Positions 1-11,401 of a DNA stretch of 64,000 bases are shown here, one piece after another (the first letter of the stretch is position 1; every line of letters starts with the position of its first letter). Origin of the DNA: Kitasatospora albolonga (GTDB lineage: Bacteria > Actinomycetota > Actinomycetes > Streptomycetales > Streptomycetaceae); NCBI GenBank assembly GCA_002082585.1, contig CP020563.1, positions 3,218,001-3,282,000 of the forward strand, written 5' to 3'. A program made the position numbers and the translations under genes. Below the pieces are notes generated by a model, which was not told the origin of the DNA, made no database searches, and worked only from the letters and a program-made list of their open reading frames with translations.

Positions 1-1544
1 GACGGCGCGCAGCAGCCGGTCCAGGTGGGCGGCGACGCGGGCGACGGAGGACTCGTCGAAGAGGTCGGTGTTGTAGTTGAAGGCACCGCGCAGCCCCCCT
101 TCCCCCTCCATGAGGAAGAGTTCGAGGTCGAACCGGGTCCCGGCGGCGTGCAGCCCGAACGGCTCTACCTCCAGCGGGAGTTCATCCGATCCGGTGGCGT
201 CGGCGGCGGAGGCGTAGTTCTGGATCGCCAGGACCGCCTGGAAGACCGGGGAGCGCGAGACGTCCCGTTCGACGTTCAGCTCGGAGACCAGCTGGGCGAA
301 GGGCAGCTCCTGGTGGGCGTACGCCTCCAGGCAGGTCTCGCGGGTCCGGGCCAGCAGTTCGGTGAAGGACGGGTCGCCGTCCAGCCGGGCGCGCAGGGCC
401 AGGACGTTGACGAACATCCCGACGAGCCCTTCGAGTTCGGGCTCCGGGCGGCCCGCGACGGGCGAGCCGACGGCGAAGTCGCGCTGCCCGGCGAACCGGG
501 ACAGCACCACCTGGAACGCGGCGAGCAGCACCATGTGCACGGTCGCCCCGTGCGCCTTGCCGAGGGCGATGAGCCGCTCCAGCAGCTCCCGGTCGATGTC
601 GAAGCCGTAACCGGCGCCCTCGAAGGTCTGCTGTTCGGGGCGGGGGCGGTCGGTGGGCAGCTCCAGGGGGCGTACGTCGGCCAGCTCCCGGGCCCAGTAC
701 GCCACTTCCTGCTCCAGCCGGTCCCCGGCCAGCCGCTCCCGCTGCCAGAGGGCGAAGTCGCCGTACTGGACGGGCAGTTCGGGGAGAGGGTCGGCGCCTC
801 CGGTCGCGTACGCGGTGTAGCCGCGCAGCACTTCGGAGACCAGCACCTCGCTGGACCAGCCGTCGCCGACGCTGTGGTGCACCACGAGGAGGAGCACATG
901 GTCGTCGTCGGCGAGGCGGACCAGCAGGCCGTTGATCAGGGGGCCGGTGACCAGGTCGAAGGGGAGGGCGCCGAGCTCGTCCACCAGCCGGGCCGCGTGC
1001 GCCTCGTCGTCCGCTTCGGCGGTACGCAGGGCGAAGGGGGCGGGGTCGGCGATCTCCAGGACCGGGCGGCCGTCGTCGGTGGCCGGGTAACGGGTGCGCA
1101 GGGTCTCGTGGCGGGCGACGACGGCGTCCAGGGCCCGCTGGAGGGCGGGCCGGTCCAGCGGTCCGCGCAGCCGACGCGCCACGGGGATGTTGTACGCGGC
1201 GGTGCCGGGGGCGAACTGCTCCATGAACCACAGGCGTTCCTGCGCGAAGGAGAGCGGCGGGGCGGTGCCCTCGGGACGCCGGGACACCGCCCGCGCCGCC
1301 ACCCGCGCCCGGCCGCGCAGCCGCTGCGCGAGGAGGGCCCGCTTGGCGTCGGAGAGCGACGCGGAGGCAGCCCGGCCGGTGGCGGGGGGCGGGGAGCTGG
1401 CGGGGGCCGGGGTGCTGCCGGAGGCAGGCGTGCCGACGGGCGCCGGGGTGGCGCCGGACTGCGGGGTGCCGCCGGGGGCCGGTCGCTCCTCGGGGCCGTC
1501 GTTCGCGGTCGGATCGCCGGGGAAGTGGTCCGTACTGCTGCTGC

Positions 1545-1548
<4 letters not shown>
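1..1548 (-). CDS. Nonribosomal peptide synthetase, condensation domain (partial, runs off the left edge)
   Basis: Open on the minus strand from ATG at 1548 to the window edge (about 516 codons). The first ~60 residues are a Pro/Ser/Thr-rich linker, followed by a helix-like stretch (LSDAKRALLAQRLRGR) as often precedes a C domain, then a full condensation domain: PLSFAQERLWFMEQF near residue 105, the catalytic HHSVGDGW motif, and a C-domain tail reading HLDRLLRAV at the edge. The ATG overlaps the TGA of the upstream NRPS gene (ATGA, 1545-1548), so the two are translationally coupled. The C domain would condense the aminoacyl group held by the upstream carrier domain onto the next building block; the matching A domain must lie outside the window. 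This gene is easily missed because it has no stop in the window. Confidence 0.9.
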
Positions 1549-4838
<3,290 letters not shown>

Positions 4839-4993
4839 GTGCCGCGCTCCCCTGCTGCCGACGCCGGTGACGACACCACCGGGAATGGCGGGCAGCACCG
4901 GACGCAATTGCCGACGGGGCGTCAGAAAGCGGCCTGAGGGGTGGCGATGAAGCCTTCCGGCACCCCTTGCGGCCTCGGCCCCGGGCAACGGCA

Positions 4994-5023
4994 ACGGTAG
5001 GAGGAAGGAGCAGGTCAAGTCAA
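4994..5023 (-). promoter_or_regulatory. Candidate promoter for the NRPS operon
   Basis: Read on the minus strand, TTGACT (5023-5018) is followed after 18 nt by TACCGT (4999-4994), about 155 bp before the NRPS ATG. Two similar 15-mers, GCAACGGCAACGGTA at 4985-4999 and GCAACGGAAACGGAT at 5078-5092, flank it on the plus strand and could be a binding site pair. Sequence match only. Confidence 0.3.
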
Positions 5024-5280
5024 TGGTCTGGACCACGCGGAGGTGGCCGGTAGTGGCCGGGCGGGCGCCGACATAAAGCAACGGAAACGGATTAAATGCC
5101 CCCACCCCCTGGCTGGAATCACCGCACCTGCCCGGCGGGCACCACCCCGGAGCCCACAGCCCGAGACCGGAGAAACCCTGGGCCGACGACCGAGCCCGCA
5201 GCCCCACGCCCCACAGCCGAGACACCTTGAGCCCGCCGCCCGACGCACCCCGAGGCCCCGAGCCCCGTAAGCGCCACGAG

Positions 5281-5620
5281 CCCGCCCCGCAGCCCGAGGC
5301 GCCTATCCCGGCCTGCCAGCCCCGCCAGCCTCACCGGCCCGGCCCGCGGGCTCCGGGGTGGTGCCCGCCGGGCCCGCCAGCCCGGTCCGCTCCCCGCCCA
5401 ACCCACCAGCCCGGCCCGCAGCCCGAAGCACCCCGCCCGACCCGCCAGCCCCGCCACCCCAGCCGGCCCGGCCCGCAGCCCGAGGCACCCGCCCGGCCCG
5501 CCAGCCCGGCCCGCACCCCGCCCGGCCCGCACCCCGCCCGGCGGGCACCGCGCCGTCCAGCACCCCGGCACCCCGGCGCCCCGGCACCCCGGCACCCCGG
5601 CACCCGCCGGAGGGGCGGGG
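5281..5620. repeat. Low-complexity C/G-rich imperfect repeats in the NRPS/hydrolase spacer
   Basis: The ~895-bp gap between the divergent NRPS (start 4838) and hydrolase (start 5734) holds no convincing gene. From about 5281 it is built of degenerate units such as CCCGGCCCGCAGCCCGAGGC and CGCCCGGCCCGCCAGCCC, ending near 5560-5605 in a run of short CACCCCGG units. Open frames through it give only Pro/Arg/Gly/Ala-rich translations on either strand, which is what such composition produces by chance. It may have arisen by slippage or be an old degraded coding region. Confidence 0.6.
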
Positions 5621-5733
5621 GCCACGTCGTCCCGTGGTGCGACACGGCCCCGATCGGCTCCATCTGCCGTACGACATCGGCTCCGCCCGCCGCCCGACGC
5701 GGCCCGCGAGGGCTCGCGCCTAGCGTTGCGGGC

Positions 5734-7215
5734 ATGACGATCTTCCTTCGCGACAGGCCGACGGCGTCCATCGCTCCCGCCCTTGCGACACTGGCGGCGC
5801 TGACGGCACTGACCGCTCTGGTGGGAGCGGCCTCACCCGCATCCGCCTCCGCGCCCGGCCCTCCGCCCGCCCCGGGCCCGATATCCGCACCCCTGACCGG
5901 GCCCGCCGCCTCTCCGGCCGCCTCCCTGCCGACCCCCGCCACCTTCCTGGCAGCCCCCGCCGCCTCCCTGCCGACCCCCGCCACCTTCCTGGCAGGGCTC
6001 ACCACCTCCCCAGCAGAACCCGCGGCCTACCCCTCCCCGGCAGGGCTCGCCGCCCCCTCCCCGGCAGCCCCCACCCACCCCGCATCCGCCCACCCCGCAT
6101 CCACATCCACCCCCGCCTCGGCCACCCTCGCGCTCCCCCGCCCCACCGGCCCGCACGCCGTCGGGCGCGACACCCTGTTCCTGACCGACCGCGGGCGGCC
6201 CGATCCGTGGGTGCCCTCGGCGGGGGCGCGGCAGTTGCTGGTGTCGTTGCACTACCCGGCCCGCCCCGGCAGCGGCGGCGCCCCGGCCCCGTACCTGACG
6301 ACCGAGGAGGCGCGGCTGATGCTCGCGCAGCGCGGGCTGGAGGGCGTCGTGCCGCCCGCCGCCGTCGCCGCCACCCGGGCCCATGCCCGTACGGACGCCC
6401 GGCCGGTCCGGGGGCGGTTCCCGCTGGTGGTGCTCTCCCCCGGGTTCGGCACGCCCCGGGCCACCCTCACCGGGCTCGCGGAGGACCTGGCGAGCCGGGG
6501 TTACGTGGTGGCGAGCCTGGACCATCCGTACGAGTCGACCGGTACGCAGCTGCCCGACGGGCGGCTCCTCACCTGCGCCGCCTGCGAACGCGTGGACGCC
6601 CAGCCCGACATGGCGGCCCGGAACAGGGTCCTGGCGGCCGTCTCCACCGGGCGGGCCGCCGACGTCTCCTTCCTGCTGGACCGGCTGACCGGGCCGCGCC
6701 CCTCCTGGCGGTACGCCGGGACGATCGACCCGCTCCGGGTGGGCATGGCGGGCCACTCCATCGGCGGCAACGCGGCCGCGTCCACGATGGCCGCCGACCG
6801 CCGGGTGGACGCCGGGATCAATATGGACGGCACGTTCTTCGCCCCGGTCCCCGCCCGGGGGCTCGGCGGGCGGCCGTTCCTGATGCTGGGGACCGACGCC
6901 GGGCACCGCCCCGGCGGTGAGGACGGGTCCTGGGACACGGGCTGGGCCCGGCTGGACGGCTGGAAGCGCTGGCTGACCGTGCGGGACTCCGGGCACTTCA
7001 CGTTCACCGACACCCCGGTAATCGGCGAGCAGCTGGGCCTGGAGGACCCGGACGTCCCGCTCTCCGGCGAGCGCTCGGCCGCGATCACCCGTGCCTACGC
7101 GGCGGCCTTCTTCGACCGGCACCTGCGCGGCCGTACGGCCCCGCCCCGGCTGCTGGACGGCCCCTCCCCGCTCCACCCGGAGGTGGTCTTCCACCAGCCC
7201 CGCCCCCGGCCCTGA
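5734..7215 (+). CDS. Secreted alpha/beta hydrolase (PAF-acetylhydrolase/lipase-like)
   Basis: A 493-aa protein from ATG 5734. The N-terminus has a cationic start (FLRDRP) and a hydrophobic stretch ending ASPASASA, a plausible Sec signal. Residues ~40-145 are a low-complexity Ala/Pro/Ser/Thr linker that contains an exact internal repeat. The catalytic part follows: an oxyanion-side FPLVVLSPGFG, the nucleophile elbow GHSIGGN near residue 345, and a late histidine in RDSGHFTFTD. This pattern resembles PAF-acetylhydrolase isoform II-like and dienelactone hydrolase-type esterases, so a secreted ester hydrolase is likely; the substrate is unknown. Upstream frame extension (from 5227) runs through repeats and is not used. 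It converges with the symporter gene on a shared terminator. Confidence 0.85.
   Translation: MTIFLRDRPTASIAPALATLAALTALTALVGAASPASASAPGPPPAPGPISAPLTGPAASPAASLPTPATFLAAPAASLPTPATFLAGLTTSPAEPAAYPSPAGLAAPSPAAPTHPASAHPASTSTPASATLALPRPTGPHAVGRDTLFLTDRGRPDPWVPSAGARQLLVSLHYPARPGSGGAPAPYLTTEEARLMLAQRGLEGVVPPAAVAATRAHARTDARPVRGRFPLVVLSPGFGTPRATLTGLAEDLASRGYVVASLDHPYESTGTQLPDGRLLTCAACERVDAQPDMAARNRVLAAVSTGRAADVSFLLDRLTGPRPSWRYAGTIDPLRVGMAGHSIGGNAAASTMAADRRVDAGINMDGTFFAPVPARGLGGRPFLMLGTDAGHRPGGEDGSWDTGWARLDGWKRWLTVRDSGHFTFTDTPVIGEQLGLEDPDVPLSGERSAAITRAYAAAFFDRHLRGRTAPPRLLDGPSPLHPEVVFHQPRPRP
5917..5995 (+). repeat. Two exact 37-bp direct repeats inside the hydrolase linker
   Basis: Copies at 5917-5953 and 5959-5995, with a 42-bp period, encode AASLPTPATFLA twice in the Pro/Ala-rich linker. 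The two copies are identical at DNA level, so the duplication is recent or kept uniform by recombination. Confidence 0.85.
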
Positions 7216-7234
7216 CCACCCCCGCACGCACGGA

Positions 7235-7277
7235 AGCGCCCCCGGTCCGCCTCGCGACGAGGTGGACCGGGGGCGCT
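7235..7277. terminator. Bidirectional terminator hairpin
   Basis: Perfect 14-bp arms AGCGCCCCCGGTCC (7235-7248) and GGACCGGGGGCGCT (7264-7277) with a 15-nt loop, between the convergent hydrolase (ends 7215) and symporter (ends 7301) genes. There is no U-run, as is usual in Streptomyces. Confidence 0.8.
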
Positions 7278-7300
7278 CAGGACCGTACGGACGGAAGCCG

Positions 7301-8692
7301 CTAGGCGGTGGCGGGGACCGCCGCCTTGGGTTCCGCGTCGTGGACTCCGTCCCGGTCGGCGTCGTCGGACGGGCCGAACGTGTCGATCGAGGAGGACGAG
7401 GCCGAGTTGTACTTGTCGTGGTCGAGGATCTTCTCGCGGGCCGCGACGAGGACCGGGACCAGCGCCTGGCCGGTCACGTTGGCGGCGGTGCGGATCATGT
7501 CCAGGATCGGGTCGATGGCCATCAGCAGGCCGACGCCCTCCAGCGGGAGGCCCAGCGTGGAGAGGGTCAGGGTCAGCATGACCGTCGCGCCGGTGAGACC
7601 GGCGGTGGCCGCCGAGCCGATCACCGAGACGAAGGCGATGAGGATGTAGTCACCGATGCCCAGCTGGACGTCGAAGATCTGCGCGATGAAGATCGCCGCC
7701 AGTGCCGGGTAGATCGCGGCGCAGCCGTCCATCTTCGTGGTCGCCCCGAACGGGACGGCGAAGGAGGTGTACTCCTTCGGAACGCCGAGGCGCTCGGTGA
7801 CCCGCTGGGTGACCGGCATGGTGCCGACCGAGGAGCGGGAGACGAAGGCGAGCTGGATCGCGGGCCAGGCGCCCTTGAAGAACTGGAGCGGGCTGACCTT
7901 GGCGACGGTGGCCAGGAGCAGCGGGTAGACGCCGAACATCACCAGGAGGCAGCCGATGTAGACGTCGGCGGTGAACGTCGCGTACTTGCTGATCAGGTCC
8001 CAGCCGTAGGTGGCGATGGCGTAGCCGATGAGGCCGACGGTGCCGAGCGGGGCGAGGCGGATGACCCACCACAGGGCCTTCTGGAGCAGCTCCAGGATCG
8101 ACTGGCTGAGCGTGAGGATCGGCTGGGCCTTGTCGCCGAGCTTGAGGGCCGCGATACCGGCGACGGCCGCCATGAAGACGATCTGGAGCACGTTGAGCTC
8201 GGTGAACGGCGTGATCACGTTGCTCGGGATGATGCCGGTGAGGAAGTCGATCCAGCTGCCGGTGCGCTGCGGGAGCTCGCCGTCCTTGGGGGTCAGGCCG
8301 GTGCCCGCGCCGGGGTTGGTCACCAGGCCGATGAGGAGGCCGATGGCGACGGCGATCAGCGAGGTGATCATGAACCAGAGCAGGGTGCGGGTCGCCAGCC
8401 GGGCGGCGTTGTTGACCTTGCGGAGGTTGGTGATCGACACCAGGATCGCGAAGAAGACCAGCGGGGCGACGGCCAGCTTCAGCAGCTGGACGAAGATCGA
8501 GCCGATCTTGTCGAGCGTGGTGATCAGCCAGGAGACGTCGTGGCTGCGGGCGATCCAGCCGAGCAGGGCACCGAGGACCAGACCGGCGACGATCTGGGCC
8601 CAGAACGGGACCTTGGGTATACGTGAAGCGGGGCCGGAGCCGGTGGACGGCTGCTCGGCCTCGGGGGCTGCGGACGCGGAGTTCGCGGACAC
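7301..8692 (-). CDS. DAACS-family symporter (dicarboxylate/amino acid:cation; possibly cystine)
   Basis: A 463-aa multipass membrane protein. Start GTG 8692 is chosen because GGAG lies about 7 nt upstream; other starts lack a site. After ~28 polar residues come hydrophobic segments typical of the GltP/DctA/TcyP family. Family landmarks: a serine-rich hairpin (SRSSVGTMPVTQRV), FGATTKMDGCAAIY, and DMIRTAANVTGQ. The family couples uptake of C4-dicarboxylates, glutamate/aspartate or cystine to Na+ or H+. The gene alone does not tell the substrate, but it is preceded by a cysteine-rich leader ORF (8811-8918) and hairpin. I therefore infer a sulfur amino acid substrate such as cystine, as for TcyP of Bacillus. 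It is monocistronic and ends at the shared terminator. Confidence 0.92.
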   Translation of the reverse strand: MSANSASAAPEAEQPSTGSGPASRIPKVPFWAQIVAGLVLGALLGWIARSHDVSWLITTLDKIGSIFVQLLKLAVAPLVFFAILVSITNLRKVNNAARLATRTLLWFMITSLIAVAIGLLIGLVTNPGAGTGLTPKDGELPQRTGSWIDFLTGIIPSNVITPFTELNVLQIVFMAAVAGIAALKLGDKAQPILTLSQSILELLQKALWWVIRLAPLGTVGLIGYAIATYGWDLISKYATFTADVYIGCLLVMFGVYPLLLATVAKVSPLQFFKGAWPAIQLAFVSRSSVGTMPVTQRVTERLGVPKEYTSFAVPFGATTKMDGCAAIYPALAAIFIAQIFDVQLGIGDYILIAFVSVIGSAATAGLTGATVMLTLTLSTLGLPLEGVGLLMAIDPILDMIRTAANVTGQALVPVLVAAREKILDHDKYNSASSSSIDTFGPSDDADRDGVHDAEPKAAVPATA

Positions 8693-8769
8693 GGACACAC
8701 TCCAGTGGGGACGCATCGGAACGTACGAGGGCATACGTACGGTCGTGCGGTGGAACGGGGACGGGGTTC

Positions 8770-8796
8770 GCGGCGCCCGCGCCGGGGCGGCGCCGC
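8770..8796 (-). promoter_or_regulatory. GC-rich hairpin between leader ORF and symporter (putative attenuator)
   Basis: Perfect 8-bp arms GCGGCGCC (8770-8777) and GGCGCCGC (8789-8796) enclose an 11-nt loop. The hairpin begins 14 nt after the leader stop codon and ends about 77 nt before the symporter start. The position fits a terminator or other attenuating structure controlled by ribosome stalling on the leader. No U-run follows; alternative pairings were not modelled. Confidence 0.55.
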
Positions 8797-8810
8797 TGCA
8801 TGATGCCGTA

Positions 8811-8918
8811 TCAGACGTTGCGGCAACAGACCGCGGACATACAGCGGCAGAGATCGACGTGCAGGCGCGCCACGAGCGGGATGCCCGGGGCATGGCGGAG
8901 GCGCACTGCTGTCTTCAT
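8811..8918 (-). CDS. Cysteine-rich leader peptide (putative attenuator ORF)
   Basis: A 35-aa ORF from ATG 8918 to TGA 8811. It starts MKTAVRLRHAPGIPLVARL and continues HVDLCRCMSAVCCRNV. It has four Cys codons (residues 24, 26, 31, 32) in the last third. The HVDLC...C pattern matches the short actinobacterial 'putative leader peptides' found before sulfur-metabolism and transport genes, which are thought to sense cysteinyl-tRNA by ribosome stalling. Here the ORF lies 118 nt upstream of the symporter with a GC hairpin between them. It has no clear ribosome site: the bases before ATG read GTTAACGTGTTCGAC, so initiation on a very short 5' end is possible. The family match is from memory, not a search. 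Confidence 0.75.
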   Translation of the reverse strand: MKTAVRLRHAPGIPLVARLHVDLCRCMSAVCCRNV

Positions 8919-8940
8919 GTCGAACACGTTAACACTTGAA

Positions 8941-8957
8941 CTTTGAGAACCTCAAAG
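8941..8957. promoter_or_regulatory. 17-bp perfect palindrome upstream of the leader ORF (operator candidate)
   Basis: CTTTGAG-AAC-CTCAAAG has 7-bp perfect arms, 22 bp before the leader ATG. Read on the minus strand, the TTGAGG inside it could serve as a -35 element with TTAACG about 17 nt downstream. A dimeric repressor bound here would block that promoter. The rest of the 8958-9042 interval shows nothing else. Confidence 0.5.
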
Positions 8958-9042
8958 CCTTTCTTTGACCATGAGACATGGGGCAAACCGTCCCCCCGGC
9001 CGGAGAAAGACCGGCGAAAGACCCGACAACCGCCGCAGGAAC

Positions 9043-9092
9043 GCCGAAGCCCCGGTACGGGAGCGGTGCGGCTCCGGTCCGGGGCTTTCGGC
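9043..9092 (-). terminator. Terminator of the DUF4229 gene
   Basis: GCCGAAGCCCCGG (9043-9055) pairs with CCGGGGCTTTCGGC (9079-9092), with one bulged base, just beyond the TAA at 9107. Confidence 0.7.
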
Positions 9093-9106
9093 GGGTGTGA
9101 GGAACC

Positions 9107-9400
9107 TTACTGAACCGCGTCCTCACGGGTGCGGTTGGCGTCGAGACGGGCCTTGGTGCGGTCGACCGTGGAGACGATCTGCGCGGACATCTCGTCGCGC
9201 TGCTTGCGCAGCAGTACGTAGCTGAGCGGGGCGGAGAGGACGAGGCCGAGGAGGATCACCCAGGCGACGTTGGAGCCGCCGAGGCCGGAGGGGATCAGCC
9301 CGAAGTGGACGGCGACACCGGCGACGAGGAAGCAGCCGACGAAGATCAGCAGACGCAACGCCGTGTACCGGATCATCGCGCTCGGCTTGGCAACGGACAC
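9107..9400 (-). CDS. Small DUF4229 membrane protein
   Basis: A 97-aa protein. GTG 9400 is preceded by GAGAGGGA at good spacing, so I prefer it to longer frames. It has two hydrophobic segments (ALRLLIFVGCFLVAGVAVHF and VAWVILLGLVLSAPLSYVLL), then a charged cytoplasmic tail (RKQRDEMSAQIVSTVDRTKA). Length and layout fit the DUF4229 family, small actinobacterial membrane proteins of unknown role that often sit beside the menaquinone and haem genes in Streptomyces. It is transcribed alone, with its own terminator. Confidence 0.8.
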   Translation of the reverse strand: MSVAKPSAMIRYTALRLLIFVGCFLVAGVAVHFGLIPSGLGGSNVAWVILLGLVLSAPLSYVLLRKQRDEMSAQIVSTVDRTKARLDANRTREDAVQ

Positions 9401-9491
9401 GGCAGTCCCTCTCTTCCCGTGAACTCTCGAACTCTCGGTCTCTGCGCACACTCCTGCCCGTCCAGTGAAGCATGGCCCGAATTCTCTCGGT

Positions 9492-10055
9492 TCAGGGGGT
9501 TGCCGGGCCGGACGACGGGGCGGGGGCCGCCGGGCCGAGCGGGAGCAGCATGACGACCTCGTCGCGGTCGTCGCCCGGGGCGGCCCGGATGGCGTCCGGG
9601 ACCCGGCCGACCTCCTTGTATCCGCAGGCGGCATAGAAGCGGTCGGCGCCGATGCCGCCCCGGCAGGTGAGCCGGATCGCCTCGATGCCGTCGAGGGAGC
9701 GGGCCGCGTCGGCGGCGGCGGCCATGAGGTCGCGGCCGTACCCCCGGCCCTGGAGGCGGGGGTGGACCATGACGGTGTAGAGCCAGAGCCAGTGCTTCAT
9801 CAGCCGGTGGTCGTTGAGGACGAGAAAGGCGGTGGCGACGACCGCACCCTCCTCGTCGCGGCCGACGAGCAGCCGGGCGCGGCCCTGCTCGATGGCGACG
9901 AGGTGCTTGAGCAGCTCGGGCCGGATCTCCTCGGCCGTGACGGGCGGGACGAATCCGACGGCACCGCCCGCGTTGGTGACGTCGGCCCACAGGGCGGTGA
10001 TGCCGTCGCGCAGGGCGGGCGAGAACGCGGGAGCCAGCTCGAAGGTAAGTGCCAT
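9492..10055 (-). CDS. GNAT-family N-acetyltransferase
   Basis: A 187-aa single-domain protein. The fold is recognisable from the strand VATAFLVLN, the motif A region YTVMVHPRLQGRGYGRDLM (acetyl-CoA pyrophosphate loop Q-G-R-G-Y-G) and a late ADRFYAACGYKEVGR, which is typical for GNAT enzymes acting on small molecules or protein N-termini. The substrate cannot be told. ATG 10055 has no ribosome site, but TACTCT lies 9 nt upstream and could be the -10 of a leaderless transcript. The last ~12 residues are a Pro/Ala tail. Confidence 0.88.
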   Translation of the reverse strand: MALTFELAPAFSPALRDGITALWADVTNAGGAVGFVPPVTAEEIRPELLKHLVAIEQGRARLLVGRDEEGAVVATAFLVLNDHRLMKHWLWLYTVMVHPRLQGRGYGRDLMAAAADAARSLDGIEAIRLTCRGGIGADRFYAACGYKEVGRVPDAIRAAPGDDRDEVVMLLPLGPAAPAPSSGPATP

Positions 10056-10091
10056 TACGTGAGAGTAACCATTACTCCGCCACCGGCTCAA

Positions 10092-10162
10092 CCCGCCCCG
10101 GAACGCACGGAAGCCCCGGCCGGGGACGGCGGCCGGAGCTTCCTCCTGCGTACCGGGGCGGG
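10092..10162 (-). terminator. Large nested hairpin downstream of mqnE
   Basis: Inner arms GGAAGCCCCGGCC (10109-10121) and GGCCGGAGCTTCC (10131-10143) lie inside outer arms CCCGCCCCGG (10092-10101) and CCGGGGCGGG (10153-10162). It lies directly after the mqnE stop and before the GNAT gene. Confidence 0.75.
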
Positions 10163-10188
10163 CGTCGGACCTGCCCGGCGTACGGGGA

Positions 10189-11352
10189 TCAGACCCGCAT
10201 CGGCTGCGGCGACTCGCGCAGGCCGGCATCCGGGCCCGGGTACTCGCGCAGGATCTCGTACCGCGTGTTCCGCTCCACCGGCCGGAAACCGGCGTCGCGG
10301 ATCAGGTCGAGCAGGTCCTCCCGGCCGAGCTTGTTCGGTGTACCGAAATCGTCGGCGTCGTGCGTGATCTTGTACTCGACCACCGAGCCGTCCATGTCGT
10401 CCGCGCCGTGCTGGAGCGCGAGCTGCGCGGTCTGCACGCCGTGCATCACCCAGAAGACCTTGACGTGCGGCACGTTGTCGAACAGCAGCCGGGAGACGGC
10501 GAAGGTCTTCAGCGCCTCGGCGCCGGTCGCCATCGTCGTGCGCGCCTGGAGCTTGTTGCGGACCTTGCCGTCCTTCATGTCCACGAAGTCGTGCTGGTAG
10601 CGCAGCGGGATGAAGACCTGGAAGCCGCCGGTCTCGTCCTGCATCTCCCGCAGCCGCAGCACGTGGTCGACGCGGTGGCGGGGCTCCTCGATGTGCCCGT
10701 ACAGCATCGTCGCCGGGGTCTTGAGCCCCTTCTCGTGCGCGAGGCGGTGGATGCGCGACCAGTCCTCCCAGTGGGTGTTGTGGTCGACGATGTGCTGGCG
10801 GACCTCCCAGTCGAAGATCTCCGCGCCGCCGCCGGTCAGCGATTCGAGACCGGCCTCGATCAGCTCGTCGAGGATCTCGGAGGCGCTCAGCCCCGAGATC
10901 GTCTCGAAGTGGTGGATCTCCGTCGCCGTGAACGCCTTCAGCGCCACGTCCGGCAGGGCTTCCTTCAGCGCGCTGAGCGAGCGCGGGTAGTAGCGCCAGG
11001 GGAGGTTGGGGTGGAGGCCGTTGACGATGTGCAGCTCGGTGAGGTTCTCGCCCTCCATCGCCTTGGCGAGGCCGACCGCCTCCTCGATCCGCATCGTGTA
11101 CGCGTCCTTCTCGCCCGGCTTGCGCTGGAACGAGCAGTACGCGCACGAGGCGGTGCACACGTTGGTCATGTTGAGGTGGCGGTTGACGTTGAAGTGCACG
11201 ACGTCACCGTTCTTACGGGTGCGCACCTCGTGGGCCAGGCCGCCGAGCCAAGCCAGGTCGTCGGACGCGTACAGCGCGATCCCGTCCTCGCGGGTCAGCC
11301 GCTCGCCGGCCCGGACCTTCTGCTCCAGCTCGCGCTTGAGTCCCGCGTCCAC
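10189..11352 (-). CDS. mqnE: Aminofutalosine synthase MqnE (radical SAM)
   Basis: A 387-aa enzyme. It joins 3-[(1-carboxyvinyl)oxy]benzoate to SAM to give 6-amino-6-deoxyfutalosine, an early step of futalosine-route menaquinone synthesis. The radical-SAM cluster motif is CTASCAYC (Cys66, 70, 73), in a context (NVNRHLNMTNVCTASC) characteristic of MqnE. HIVNGLHPNLPWRYYP and GGGAEIFDWEVRQHIVDH are also family hallmarks. GTG 11352 has GGGAGG upstream at normal spacing and gives the usual start (VDAGLKRELEQK); an ATG at 11367 abuts its own GGAGGA. It is followed by a strong hairpin. The other early genes (mqnA, B, C, D) are not in the window. Confidence 0.96.
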   Translation of the reverse strand: MDAGLKRELEQKVRAGERLTREDGIALYASDDLAWLGGLAHEVRTRKNGDVVHFNVNRHLNMTNVCTASCAYCSFQRKPGEKDAYTMRIEEAVGLAKAMEGENLTELHIVNGLHPNLPWRYYPRSLSALKEALPDVALKAFTATEIHHFETISGLSASEILDELIEAGLESLTGGGAEIFDWEVRQHIVDHNTHWEDWSRIHRLAHEKGLKTPATMLYGHIEEPRHRVDHVLRLREMQDETGGFQVFIPLRYQHDFVDMKDGKVRNKLQARTTMATGAEALKTFAVSRLLFDNVPHVKVFWVMHGVQTAQLALQHGADDMDGSVVEYKITHDADDFGTPNKLGREDLLDLIRDAGFRPVERNTRYEILREYPGPDAGLRESPQPMRV

Positions 11353-11401
11353 CTGGCCGCCTCCCATTCCTCCGTACCAACAGACCCGATCCACCGTACG
11401 C

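Noticed and set aside
5281..5620. CRISPR array or repeat-protein gene in the C/G-rich repeats
   Set aside because: Units vary in length and sequence, there are no uniform spacers, no cas genes are near, and translations are compositional only.
4839..5733. Iron box that would make the NRPS a siderophore synthetase
   Set aside because: No TTAGGTTAGGCTAACCTAA-like sequence is present upstream of the NRPS gene, so a siderophore role is not supported by this window.
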